The notes beneath the pieces are model-generated. The model was given only the letters and a program-made list of their open reading frames with translations, did no database searches and was not told the DNA's origin. DNA of 64,000 bases from Geodermatophilus sabuli (GTDB taxonomy: Bacteria > Actinomycetota > Actinomycetes > Mycobacteriales > Geodermatophilaceae): positions 186,001-250,000 of the forward strand of contig NZ_OBDO01000009.1 of the NCBI RefSeq assembly GCF_900215145.1, written 5' to 3'. Both the position numbers and the translations under genes were made by a program. Positions 36,399 through 44,426 of the stretch are shown here, piece after piece (within the stretch, counting starts at the first letter, position 1; every line of letters starts with the position of its first letter).

Positions 36399-36426
36399 TC
36401 AAGGCACCCGCCCGCGGGGCCGATGT
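36399..36426 (+). promoter_or_regulatory. Sigma-28-like promoter of flbD-motA-motB-fliL
   Basis: TCAA (36399-36402), 16-bp spacer, GCCGATGT (36419-36426). The -35 is identical to that of fliC, and the predicted leader (~62 bp to flbD) is nearly the same length. It is one of the two best examples of the set. Confidence 0.52.
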
Positions 36427-36494
36427 ACCACCACAGACCGGTGACGCTCCGGCGACACACCCGCCCCCTCCGATCGAGCAAGAGGACCCCACCC

Positions 36495-36779
36495 GTGATC
36501 CGTGTGACGCGCCTGAACGGAGAGCGGTTCGCGCTCAACCCCGACCTGGTCGAACGGGTCGAGGGCCACCCCGACACCGTCGTGTTCCTCGTGGACGGCA
36601 CCAAGTACGTCGTGACGGAGAGCGTCGAGGAGGTGCTCGTGGAGATCCGCGAGTACCGGGCCAGCATCCTCGCCACCGCCTACGAGATGGACCGCGGCAC
36701 CTACCGCTCCCCGGTGCGCGCCGCCGACGACGACGGTCGCGCCGCCGTCGTCCCCTTCCCGGCGCGCGAGGAGCGCTGA
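36495..36779 (+). CDS. flbD: FlbD/SwrD family motility protein
   Basis: 94 residues. The core VIRVTRLNGERFALNPDLVE and TKYVVTESVEEVLVEIREYR matches the FlbD (SwrD) family, which in Bacillus boosts motor power and usually sits before motA or fliL, as here. An extra ~30-residue tail is unusual. GTG 36495 has AGAGGA upstream and the conserved N-terminus starts directly at it. Confidence 0.88.
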   Translation: MIRVTRLNGERFALNPDLVERVEGHPDTVVFLVDGTKYVVTESVEEVLVEIREYRASILATAYEMDRGTYRSPVRAADDDGRAAVVPFPAREER

Positions 36780-36782
36780 CCC

Positions 36783-37553
36783 ATGGACCCGGCCACCCTC
36801 ATCGGCATCGTCGTCTCGATGGTCGCCCTCCTGGTCTTCATGGTCCTGGAGGGCGCCGACCCGAGCTCCCTGATCTTCCTGCCGGCGATCATCCTCGTCA
36901 TCGTCGCCACCTTCGGCGCGGCGATGTCCAGCCAGACGATGGCCGACCTCAAGAAGATGCCGGCCTGGTTCAAGATGGCCGTGCTCCCGGCGAAGGTGCC
37001 GCCGGCGTCCGAGCAGATCCAGACCCTGGTGAGCCTCGCGGAGAAGGCCCGCAAGGAGGGCCTGCTGGCGCTGGAAGCCCAGGTCAAGCTGATCGAGGAC
37101 CCGTTTCTCAAGCGCGGGCTGCAGATGGGCATCGACGGCACCGACCCCGAGCAGCTGCGCGGGGTCCTGGAGGGCGAGATCTCCGCCAAGAAGGCGGAGG
37201 ACAAGGTCGCCGCCAAGTTCTTCAACGCCATGGGCGGCTACGCGCCCACGATCGGCATCATCGGCTGCGTCGTCGGCCTGATGAACGTGATGGGCAACCT
37301 CGAGGACCCGGCGTCCCTCGGCCCGATGATCGCCTCGGCGTTCGTCGCGACCCTCTGGGGCGTCATGTCCGCGAACTTCTGGTTCCTCCCGATGGGCGCC
37401 AAGATCCTGCGCGTCAGCGAGCTGCAGGCCGCGCAGATGGAACTGCTCGTCGAGGGCATCGCCGAGATCCAGGCCGGCACGAGCCCGCGCGCCGTCCGCC
37501 AGAAGCTCATCTCCCTCGTGCCCCCCAGCGAGGTCGCCAGGGAGGCCGCGTGA
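36783..37553 (+). CDS. motA: Flagellar motor stator protein MotA
   Basis: 256-residue stator subunit that forms the ion channel with MotB. Four membrane segments (about 5-22, 28-46, 153-173 and 184-204). The channel loop is MGGYAPTIGIIGCVVGLMNV, and the Pro-containing ASLGPMIASAFVATLWGVMS is present. Cytoplasmic charged helices LVSLAEKARKEGLLALEAQV face FliG. 3 bp after flbD. Confidence 0.95.
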   Translation: MDPATLIGIVVSMVALLVFMVLEGADPSSLIFLPAIILVIVATFGAAMSSQTMADLKKMPAWFKMAVLPAKVPPASEQIQTLVSLAEKARKEGLLALEAQVKLIEDPFLKRGLQMGIDGTDPEQLRGVLEGEISAKKAEDKVAAKFFNAMGGYAPTIGIIGCVVGLMNVMGNLEDPASLGPMIASAFVATLWGVMSANFWFLPMGAKILRVSELQAAQMELLVEGIAEIQAGTSPRAVRQKLISLVPPSEVAREAA

Positions 37554-37584
37554 GCGAGCTCGCGAGTTCCGCCGGGGGGGCGCA

Positions 37585-38493
37585 GTGAGCGCCGGCGGCC
37601 ACCGCCGCCGCCGCGGCAAGAAGCACGAGGAGGAGGAGCACGAGAACCACGAGCGGTGGATGGTGTCCTACGCGGACATGATGACGCTGCTCCTCGTCCT
37701 CTTCATCGTGCTCTTCGCGATGAGCCAGGTCGACCAGCAGAAGTTCGCCGCGCTCGCCAAGGGCCTGGCGGCCAGCTTCGGCGGCCCGGTCACCGCGCTG
37801 ACCGGCCCGACGCCGGAGGGTTCGGTGCTCGACGGGCTGCCCGGCGCGATCGACATCGCCTCGGCCATCCCGCCGGAGCAGACCGTCCAGCAGGCCGAGA
37901 TCGACGCCGCGGCGGCGCAGGCCGCCCTGGCCGACGCGCAGCGGGTCGCCGCCGAGGCGCAGGCGCAGTACGACGAGCTGGCCGCCGCCCGCGAGCGGAT
38001 CGAGACCGCGCTGGAGGCCGCCGGCCACGCCGGCGCCGCCCGCTTCGAGATCGACGAGCGCGGCCTGGTGGTGCACATCGTCGCCGACGAGGTGCTCTTC
38101 GACGCCGAGGAGGCGGTGCTGCGCCCCGAGGGCCGACAGATCCTCGACGCCGTCGCCCCCACCCTCCGTGACCTGCCCAACCAGCTCGGGGTCGAGGGCC
38201 ACGCCAACCACCTGCCGGTGACCGCCGGCGGGCCGTGGCCGTCGAACTGGGAGCTGTCGGCCTACCGCGCGACCACCGTCGTCCGGCACCTCGCCGGTGA
38301 CGGGGTGCCGCAGCAGCGGATGGTGGCCAACGGCTACTCCGACACCCGGCCGCTGGTGCCGCCGTCGGACCCGAACGCCATCACCGTGAACCGGCGGGTC
38401 GACGTCGTCGTCCTGTCCACCGCCTCCGCTGAGGCGAACGACCTGTTGCCCGGCCTGGACGCCGGCACTCCCCAGGAAGGCACCCATGGCTAG
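37585..38493 (+). CDS. motB: Flagellar motor stator protein MotB
   Basis: 302 residues. A charged cytoplasmic tail is followed by a single membrane helix with the ion-binding Asp (ERWMVSYADMMTLLLVLFIV, Asp in YADMM), a plug-like Ala-rich helix, and the OmpA-type peptidoglycan-binding domain (LGVEGHANHLPVTAGGPWPS, NWELSAYRATTVVRHL, NAITVNRRVDVVVLS). GTG start. The 31 bp before it could encode an alternative start region, but the Lys/Glu-rich tail fits the family. Overlaps fliL by 8 bp. Confidence 0.94.
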   Translation: MSAGGHRRRRGKKHEEEEHENHERWMVSYADMMTLLLVLFIVLFAMSQVDQQKFAALAKGLAASFGGPVTALTGPTPEGSVLDGLPGAIDIASAIPPEQTVQQAEIDAAAAQAALADAQRVAAEAQAQYDELAAARERIETALEAAGHAGAARFEIDERGLVVHIVADEVLFDAEEAVLRPEGRQILDAVAPTLRDLPNQLGVEGHANHLPVTAGGPWPSNWELSAYRATTVVRHLAGDGVPQQRMVANGYSDTRPLVPPSDPNAITVNRRVDVVVLSTASAEANDLLPGLDAGTPQEGTHG

Positions 38494-38956
38494 GAACAAG
38501 AAGGACGAGACCCCCGCGGACGACGAGGCCGCGGGCGGCGGCAGGAAGAAGATCCTGGTCGTCGGCCTGGCCGCCGTGCTCGCCCTCGCCGGTGCCGCCT
38601 ACTTCTTCCTGTTCGCCGGCAGCGGTGAGGCCTCCGCCGAGGAGCCGGTGGCCGGGGAGGTCCTGCCCCTGGAGTCGATCGCGGTGAACCTCGCCGGCGG
38701 CGGCTACCTCAAGGTCGGCATCGCCCTGCAGCTGACCGAGGCGGCAGCCGGCGGCGGCCACGGGGGCGGCGGCGTCGACGGGTCCAAGGCCCTCGACCTG
38801 GTCATCTCCACGTACTCGCAGGCGCAGCCGGGCGACGTCGTCGGCGCCCGCGACGCGCTCAAGGAGGCCCTCGAGCAGAAGATCGTCGAGGCCTACACCG
38901 AGGACGGCCACGAGATGGTCATGGACGTGTACCTGACGGAGTACGTCACGCAGTGA
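38486..38956 (+). CDS. fliL: Flagellar basal body-associated protein FliL
   Basis: 156 residues. Basic cytoplasmic tail, one membrane helix (LVVGLAAVLALAGAAYFFLF), and the FliL C-terminal domain (LPLESIAVNLAGGGYLKVGI, KEALEQKIVEAYTEDGHEMV, MDVYLTEYVTQ). FliL helps the stators stay engaged. The last codons and the stop are the first unit of a 24-bp tandem repeat that continues past the gene. Confidence 0.9.
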   Translation: MARNKKDETPADDEAAGGGRKKILVVGLAAVLALAGAAYFFLFAGSGEASAEEPVAGEVLPLESIAVNLAGGGYLKVGIALQLTEAAAGGGHGGGGVDGSKALDLVISTYSQAQPGDVVGARDALKEALEQKIVEAYTEDGHEMVMDVYLTEYVTQ

Positions 38957-39031
38957 CCCGCTCACGCCGTCACGCAGTGACCCACTCACACCGTCACGCA
39001 GTGACCCGCTCACCCCGTCACGCAGTGACCC
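38946..39031 (+). repeat. 24-bp tandem repeat x3.6 over the fliL stop codon
   Basis: Units 38946-38969, 38970-38993 and 38994-39017 plus a partial unit to 39031. Each is TCACGCAGTGACCC plus a ten-base remainder. The first copy encodes the end of FliL and its TGA. Every later copy keeps the same in-frame TGA. Each can fold into small GTCA/TGAC and GTGA/TCAC hairpins. Confidence 0.92.
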
Positions 39032-39080
39032 CGTGACCGGAGGGGCGCACCGCCCCAGCGACACCACCAGTCACACCCGC

Positions 39081-39121
39081 CCGCCCTGATCGGTCGCGCC
39101 TGCGCGCACCGGTCAGGGCGG
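39081..39121 (+). terminator. Terminator between fliL and fliM
   Basis: A 14-bp stem with one wobble: CCGCCCTGATCGGT (39081-39094) against ACCGGTCAGGGCGG (39108-39121). The right arm contains the TCAG taken as the -35 of the fliM promoter, so terminator and promoter are nested. Confidence 0.8.
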
Positions 39122-39140
39122 CGGCGTTCCCAGCCGATGA
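39113..39140 (+). promoter_or_regulatory. Sigma-28-like promoter of fliM, predicting leaderless mRNA
   Basis: TCAG (39113-39116), 16-bp spacer, GCCGATGA (39133-39140). Transcription would start at about 39146-39148, on the fliM GTG. That agrees with the lack of a usable ribosome site: the only purine-rich run (39141-39147) touches the start codon. Confidence 0.42.
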
Positions 39141-39147
39141 GGGGAGG

Positions 39148-40119
39148 GTGACCCGCCCCGAGAACGGACCCGCCCAGGGGCCGCTGTCAGCAGCGTCATC
39201 GGGTCCCGCCCGCGCCAGCCGGCGCGGAGAGCCCCGGACCTACGACTTCCGCCGCCCGACCAAGCTCTCCCGCGAGCACGTCCGCGTCCTGCAGATCGGC
39301 CAGGAGGCCTTCGCCCGCCAGGCGACGACGGTCCTGACCACGATGCTGCGCGCCGGAGCGCGGATGGAGCTGCGGGGCATCGAGCAGCACTCCTACGACG
39401 ACTACGTCGCCACGCTCCCCAACCCGTCGTTCATCGCGACGTTCACCCTGGAGCCACTGGCCGGCAAGGGATTGCTGGCCTACCCGCTGGACATCGCGAT
39501 GGCCGCCGTCGACCACATGCTCGGCGGCTCCGGCACCTCCGACCAGCCGGACCGGCCCATGACGGTGATGGAGACGACCATCACCAACCACCTGCTCAAC
39601 CGGCTCCTGCAGGAGTGGGTCGCGGCCTTCGCGCACATCGCGCATCTGCAGCCGGAGCTCAGCGAGGTCGAGTACAACCCCCAGCTCGCCCAGGCCGCGT
39701 CCGGTTCGGACACGGTCATGGTCGCCTCCTTCGCGATGGCGGTCGGGAGCCGCTCCGGTGAGGCCACCCTCGTCCTGCCGTTCTCCTCCTTCGCCACCGC
39801 GCTGAACAACGCCGCGTCCCCGCACCTGTCGGAGTCGGCGCAGGCCAAGCGCCGGAGGGCGTTCGAGGCGCTCTCCGAGCGGCTCACCCAGGTGCCGGTC
39901 GAGGTGGGCGTGCGGTTCACCCCGCTCGAGGTCTCCTCCGAGGACCTGCTCTCCCTCGCCGTCGGCGACGTCCTCCTGCTGCGCCACCCGCAGGACGCGC
40001 CGCTGGAGGTCACGACCAACGACGTGACGTTCGCCTACGCGATCGCCAGCAACCACCGACGCCGGCTCGCCGCCGCCATCGTGCCCACCCCCCTCGCTGC
40101 CCAGAAGGACACCGCATGA
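39148..40119 (+). CDS. fliM: Flagellar motor switch protein FliM
   Basis: 323-residue C-ring protein. YDFRRPTKLSREHVRVLQIG followed by QEAFARQATTVLTTMLRAGA opens the CheC-like middle domain, with LDIAMAAVDHMLGGSGTSDQ. The SPOA domain at the C-terminus is VPVEVGVRFTPLEVSSEDLL plus SLAVGDVLLLRHP. Missing is the N-terminal LSQ(D/E)EIDALL motif that binds CheY-P in other bacteria. Here the first 30 residues are Ser/Gly/Pro-rich. GTG start, possibly leaderless. Confidence 0.94.
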   Translation: MTRPENGPAQGPLSAASSGPARASRRGEPRTYDFRRPTKLSREHVRVLQIGQEAFARQATTVLTTMLRAGARMELRGIEQHSYDDYVATLPNPSFIATFTLEPLAGKGLLAYPLDIAMAAVDHMLGGSGTSDQPDRPMTVMETTITNHLLNRLLQEWVAAFAHIAHLQPELSEVEYNPQLAQAASGSDTVMVASFAMAVGSRSGEATLVLPFSSFATALNNAASPHLSESAQAKRRRAFEALSERLTQVPVEVGVRFTPLEVSSEDLLSLAVGDVLLLRHPQDAPLEVTTNDVTFAYAIASNHRRRLAAAIVPTPLAAQKDTA

Positions 40120-40862
40120 CCGCCTCCGTGGAGCACTCGCAGGCCTCCGAGACCGTGATCGCCGTCGTCGCCTCCGCCGCCCGCGCGGCCGCGGTCCACG
40201 TGCCGGCCACCGTCGAGCTGACGCCCGGCGCGCCGGTCAGCGACCCCGACGCCGTGCTGCTGCCGGCCGAGGCCGCCGGCGCCGTCCTCGCCCGCCTCTC
40301 CGGGGAGGTCAGCGGGGACGTCGTCCTCGTCGTCTCCGCCCAGATCGTCGACGCCCTGGCCAACTCCCCCGTCGGCCCGATGGACGTCGCCGCCGCGCTG
40401 CGCCCGGCGCTCGAGGCGGCTGCCGGCACGCTGGGCCGGGTGCGCGTGGACTCCGAGCGCACCGAGGACCCCGACACCGCGATGGACGGGTTGCGCGACA
40501 AGGGGATGTTCGTCGCGGTCCCGCTGCTGGCCGGCAACGGCACCGTCGAGGCGACCTTCGCCCTGCAGGTGACCCTCCCCCAGCCGCGCACGCAGCGCGG
40601 CAGCCTCGACCTGCTGCGGCACGTGGCCATGGAGGTCACCGTCGAGATCGGCCGCACCCGCATGACCGTCGGCGAGCTGCTCTCCCTGCACCCGGGCGAG
40701 GTCATCGAGCTGGACCGCGCGGCCAGCGCCCCGGCCGACCTGCTGGTCAACGGCACCCTCATCGCGCGCGGCGAGGTCGTCGTCGTGGACGAGGACTTCG
40801 GCCTGCGGATCAGCGAGATCGTCACCGACGCCCGCTCCGAGATCGGGCAGGTCACTCCATGA
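40116..40862 (+). CDS. fliN: Flagellar motor switch protein FliN/FliY-type
   Basis: 248 residues. The C-terminal ~85 form a good SPOA domain (LLRHVAMEVTVEIGRTRMTV, LHPGEVIELDRAASAPADLL, VDEDFGLRISEIV). The extra ~150-residue N-terminus (AVLARLSGEVSGDVVLVVSA, GMFVAVPLLAGNGTVEATFA) resembles a diverged CheC/FliY-like fold, but I do not see the Glu/Asn phosphatase motifs. Overlaps fliM and fliO by 4 bp each. Confidence 0.9.
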   Translation: MTASVEHSQASETVIAVVASAARAAAVHVPATVELTPGAPVSDPDAVLLPAEAAGAVLARLSGEVSGDVVLVVSAQIVDALANSPVGPMDVAAALRPALEAAAGTLGRVRVDSERTEDPDTAMDGLRDKGMFVAVPLLAGNGTVEATFALQVTLPQPRTQRGSLDLLRHVAMEVTVEIGRTRMTVGELLSLHPGEVIELDRAASAPADLLVNGTLIARGEVVVVDEDFGLRISEIVTDARSEIGQVTP

Positions 40863-41251
40863 CCTGGATGGTGATCCGGCTGGTGCTCTCGCTGGCCTTC
40901 ATCGGCGGCGTGCTCTGGTTCGCCTCCCGGTTGGCCAAGAAGCGCGGCCTGGGCCAGGGCAACGGGCTCATCGAGGTCGTGGCCCGGCAGCGCATGGGCC
41001 GCGCCAGCTCGGTCAACGTCGTCCGCATCGCCGGTCGCGTGCTGGTCGTGGGCGCCACCGAGGAGCAGGTCACGCTGCTGGCCGAGGTCGACGGCGACAC
41101 CGTCGAGGAGGCCATCGCCGCGCGCCAGGCGCTCGTTCCCGCCCGGCCGGTGGCCGCGTCGTCGACCGGAGCGCTGTCGGGCTCGGTGTTCGACCGCGGC
41201 GGCTGGACGACGCTGGTGCAGCAGCTCCGGGAGCGGACGGTCCGCCGCTGA
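40859..41251 (+). CDS. fliO: Flagellar biosynthesis protein FliO
   Basis: 130 residues. One N-terminal membrane helix (MVIRLVLSLAFIGGVLWFAS) followed by the FliO beta domain (LIEVVARQRMGRASSVNVVR, GRVLVVGATEEQVTLLAEVD). Helps FliP assemble the export gate. Stop and the fliP start share one base (TGATG). Confidence 0.88.
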   Translation: MTWMVIRLVLSLAFIGGVLWFASRLAKKRGLGQGNGLIEVVARQRMGRASSVNVVRIAGRVLVVGATEEQVTLLAEVDGDTVEEAIAARQALVPARPVAASSTGALSGSVFDRGGWTTLVQQLRERTVRR

Positions 41252-42087
41252 TGACCTCCTCCCCCGTCCCGGCGCGGGGCGCCCCGTTCGCCCGGCGAGC
41301 GGGCCTGGTCCTGCTCCTGGCGGCACTGGTCGGCGTCGTGCTGGCGCTGCTGTCCGGCCCGGCCTCGGCCGCGCCCACCGCGCCCACGGCCCCCGTCGAC
41401 CCGACCGCCCCGGTCGTCCCCGCCGTCGACGGCGGCGTGGACATCTCCGTCGGGGGCGGCAGCCCGAGCAGCACGGTCACGCTCATCCTGGCGCTCACCG
41501 TGCTGGCGGTCGCGCCGTCGGCGCTCCTGCTGGTCACCTCGTTCACCAAGATCGTCGTGGTCCTGTCGCTGACCCGCAACGCGCTGGGCATGCAGCAGGC
41601 GCCGCCGAACCAGGTGCTCACCGGGCTCGCGCTGTTCCTGACGCTGTTCGTGATGGGGCCGGTCCTCGGCGACGTCAACGAGGTGGCGGTGCAGCCCTAC
41701 CTGGACGGGCAGATGACCGTCACCCAGGCCTACGACGTCGGCGTGGTGCCGCTCAAGGAGTTCCTCCTCGAGAACACCCGCGAGGACGAGTTGAAGCTGA
41801 TGGTGGGGCTCTCCGGCGAGGAGGCCCCGGCCGACCGCGAGGCGGTCAGCATGACCACGCTGGTGCCGGCCTTCGTGCTCTCCGAGCTCAAGAGCGCCTT
41901 CATCATCGGGCTGGTCGTCTTCATCCCGTTCCTGGTGCTCGACATGCTGGTCAGCGCCGCGCTGATGTCGATGGGCATGATGATGGTCCCGCCGGTGATC
42001 GTGTCCCTGCCGTTCAAGCTGCTGCTGTTCGTGGTGGTCGACGGCTGGGCGCTGATCACCACCGCGCTGGTCGGGAGCTACGGGTGA
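41251..42087 (+). CDS. fliP: Flagellar type III export gate protein FliP
   Basis: 278 residues. A cleavable-looking signal (LVLLLAALVGVVLALLSGPA) and an Ala/Pro linker precede the core: APSALLLVTSFTKIVVVLSL, QQAPPNQVLTGLALFLTLFV, VPAFVLSELKSAFIIGLVVF and DMLVSAALMSMGMMMVPPVI. Together with FliQ and FliR it makes the pore of the export apparatus. Confidence 0.96.
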   Translation: MTSSPVPARGAPFARRAGLVLLLAALVGVVLALLSGPASAAPTAPTAPVDPTAPVVPAVDGGVDISVGGGSPSSTVTLILALTVLAVAPSALLLVTSFTKIVVVLSLTRNALGMQQAPPNQVLTGLALFLTLFVMGPVLGDVNEVAVQPYLDGQMTVTQAYDVGVVPLKEFLLENTREDELKLMVGLSGEEAPADREAVSMTTLVPAFVLSELKSAFIIGLVVFIPFLVLDMLVSAALMSMGMMMVPPVIVSLPFKLLLFVVVDGWALITTALVGSYG

Positions 42088-42105
42088 CCGGCCTGAGGAC
42101 GACGC

Positions 42106-42393
42106 GTGGGGTCGGGCATGTCTGACGCCGACGTCACCGAGATCGCGGTGCACACGATGCTGGTCGCCGCGAAGGTCGCCGCGCCGATCCTGCTGACCGC
42201 CCTGCTGGTCGGGTTCCTGATCTCCCTGTTCCAGGCCGCGACGCAGATCCAGGAGCCCACCCTCTCGTTCGTGCCGAAGATCATCGCGGTCGCCATCGCG
42301 CTGCTGGTCACCGGCAACTGGGTGCTGTCGGAGCTGACCAGCTTCACCCAGGGCCTGTTCGAGATGCTCCCGCGTCTGCTCGACCGGACCTGA
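42106..42393 (+). CDS. fliQ: Flagellar export gate protein FliQ
   Basis: Small two-helix gate subunit. VAAPILLTALLVGFLISLFQ and the family motif AATQIQEPTLSFVPKIIAVA are present. The GAGGA at 42095-42099 is 6 bp before the GTG at 42106, so that start is preferred. The ATG at 42118 matches the usual FliQ length slightly better. 7 bp before fliR. Confidence 0.94.
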   Translation: MGSGMSDADVTEIAVHTMLVAAKVAAPILLTALLVGFLISLFQAATQIQEPTLSFVPKIIAVAIALLVTGNWVLSELTSFTQGLFEMLPRLLDRT

Positions 42394-42400
42394 GGCGGCC

Positions 42401-43165
42401 ATGGACCTCGAGGTCCCGGCGACGACCCTGGCGGCGCTGCTGCTCGGCACCGCCCGGGCCGCCGGCTTCGTGCTGCTGTCGCCCCCGTTCATGTCCCGTT
42501 CCATCCCGGCCCCCGTCAAGGGCGCGCTGGCGCTGGCGCTGTCGGTGGCGCTGCTGAGCCGGATCGCCCCCGAGCTGCCCGAGCCGACGGCGGGCTTCCT
42601 CGTCGTCGGCGCCATCACCGAGGTGGTGATCGGCGCGGCCCTGGGCTTCGTCGTCCAGCTGCTGTTCGCCGCCGTCCAGTACGCCGGCGACCTCATCGAC
42701 ATCACCGGCGGCTTCACGATGCAGCCGTCCTACGACCCGCTGTCGATGACGACGAGCGGGGCGGTCGGCCGCCTCCACCACCTCCTGGCGCTGACGCTGT
42801 TGTTCACCAGCGGCGGGCACCTGCTCATCGTGCGGGGGTTCGCCACCTCCTACGAGGGGCTGCCGGTCGGCGGCGGCGTGCCCACCGACCAGCTCGCCCA
42901 GGTGCTGATCACCGCGCTGTCGATGATGTTCCTGGCCGCGTTGCAGATCGCCGGGCCACTGGTCGCGGTGCTCCTGCTCGCCGACGTCGCCCTCGCGCTG
43001 CTGTCCCGGGCCGCGCCGGCGCTGAACATCTTCGCCTTCGGGTTCCCGGTGAAGATCATGCTCACGCTCGCCCTGCTCGGGCTGACCTTCCCGCTCCTGC
43101 CCTCGGCCCTCGACGCCCTCCTGGACGCCGCGGCGCGGGCCATGGTCTCCCTGCGGAGTGGGTGA
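42401..43165 (+). CDS. fliR: Flagellar export gate protein FliR
   Basis: 254 residues with six or seven hydrophobic segments. RAAGFVLLSPPFMSRSIPAP plus VKGALALALSVAL, then VVIGAALGFVVQLLFAAVQY, DLIDITGGFTMQPSYDPLS and FAFGFPVKIMLTLALLGLTF are characteristic. Completes the FliPQR pore. 3 bp before flhB. Confidence 0.95.
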   Translation: MDLEVPATTLAALLLGTARAAGFVLLSPPFMSRSIPAPVKGALALALSVALLSRIAPELPEPTAGFLVVGAITEVVIGAALGFVVQLLFAAVQYAGDLIDITGGFTMQPSYDPLSMTTSGAVGRLHHLLALTLLFTSGGHLLIVRGFATSYEGLPVGGGVPTDQLAQVLITALSMMFLAALQIAGPLVAVLLLADVALALLSRAAPALNIFAFGFPVKIMLTLALLGLTFPLLPSALDALLDAAARAMVSLRSG

Positions 43166-43168
43166 CCC

Positions 43169-44338
43169 GTGGCCAAGGACGGACCCGGCGGTGAGAAGAC
43201 CGAGGCCCCGACTCCGAAACGCCTCAAGGAGTCGCGCAAGGACGGGCAGATCCCCCGGACCCAGGAACTGGGCACCTGGATCGGGGCGGCGGCCGCGAGC
43301 GTGCTGCTGCCGATGCTCGTGGGGAACGCCTTCGACGGCGTGGCGAGCCTGTTCGTGCAGATCCGCGGGATCGCCGTGCACCCCGAGGCCAGCGCGGTGT
43401 CCGCCCTGCTCGGGGAGGCGCTGACCACCTTCATGTCCACGGTGCTGCCGATGGCGCTGGCGCTGATGGTCATCGGCGTCCTCGCCACGGCCGCCCAGGG
43501 CGGTGTCGCGCTCTCCACCAAGTCGATGAAACCGACCCTGAAGAAGCTGAACCCGTTCCCCGGCATCAAGCGGATGTTCGGCAGCCACGGGTTGTGGGAG
43601 GCGACCAAGGCGGTGATCAAGACCGGCGCGCTGCTGGCCGTCGTGATCCTCACCAGCAGTCGCGCGCAGGAGCTGGTGTCGGCCTCGGGTGCGCTGCCCC
43701 TCTCGGCGATCGCGGCCACGTTCACCGACTCCGCCGTCCTCATGTTCCGGGTCGTGGCCGCCACCGGGCTGGCGATCGCGGTCGCGGACTACGTCGTCGT
43801 GCGCAAGCAGACGATGACGAAGCTCAAGATGAGCAAGTACGAGATCCAGCAGGAGCACAAGCAGTCCGAGGGCGACCCGCACGTCAAGGGGCAGCGCCGC
43901 GCGGTGCAGATGGCCATGTCGCGCAACCGGATGATGTCCGAGGTCGCCACCGCCGACGTCCTGCTGGTCAACCCGACCCACGTCGCCGTCGCGCTGAAGT
44001 ACGAGGCCGACCGCGGCGCCCCCCGGGTGGTCGCCAAGGGCGCCGACGAGCTCGCCGCGAAGCTGCGCGAGCGGGCCCAGGAGGCCCGCGTGCCGATGGT
44101 CCAGGACATCCCGCTGGCCCGTGCCCTGCACGCCTCCTGCGAACTCGGCCAGGAGGTGCCCGCGCAGCTGTTCACCGCGGTCGCCCGGGTGCTCGCCTTC
44201 GTGATGCAGCTGTCGGCCCGCGGCGTCCGGGGCGGGCTGCACCGGCCCGGCTTCCAGGCCCCCGACGTCGAGGGGCTCCCCCGGGCCGGCCGCCGCCGCG
44301 CCCCCTCCGCGACGGCGACCGCGACCGGGAGCCGCTGA
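43169..44338 (+). CDS. flhB: Flagellar export switch protein FlhB
   Basis: 389 residues. KTEAPTPKRLKESRKDGQIP at the N-terminus, four membrane helices, and the cytoplasmic domain with the self-cleaving NPTH site (VLLVNPTHVAVALKYEADRG). FlhB cleavage there switches export from hook to filament proteins. The tail is basic and Ala-rich. GTG start. Confidence 0.96.
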   Translation: MAKDGPGGEKTEAPTPKRLKESRKDGQIPRTQELGTWIGAAAASVLLPMLVGNAFDGVASLFVQIRGIAVHPEASAVSALLGEALTTFMSTVLPMALALMVIGVLATAAQGGVALSTKSMKPTLKKLNPFPGIKRMFGSHGLWEATKAVIKTGALLAVVILTSSRAQELVSASGALPLSAIAATFTDSAVLMFRVVAATGLAIAVADYVVVRKQTMTKLKMSKYEIQQEHKQSEGDPHVKGQRRAVQMAMSRNRMMSEVATADVLLVNPTHVAVALKYEADRGAPRVVAKGADELAAKLRERAQEARVPMVQDIPLARALHASCELGQEVPAQLFTAVARVLAFVMQLSARGVRGGLHRPGFQAPDVEGLPRAGRRRAPSATATATGSR

Positions 44339-44426
44339 GCACCTCCGCGGACGCGCACGCATGGGGCGGGTGTGACGGGTGGGTCGGGCGGCGCCGGCCC
44401 GGTGCCCCGGTTGAGCCGAACTGCCG

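Noticed and set aside
38946-39031. CRISPR-like array at the fliL end
   Set aside because: The repeats are directly tandem with no spacers. It is a simple tandem duplication.
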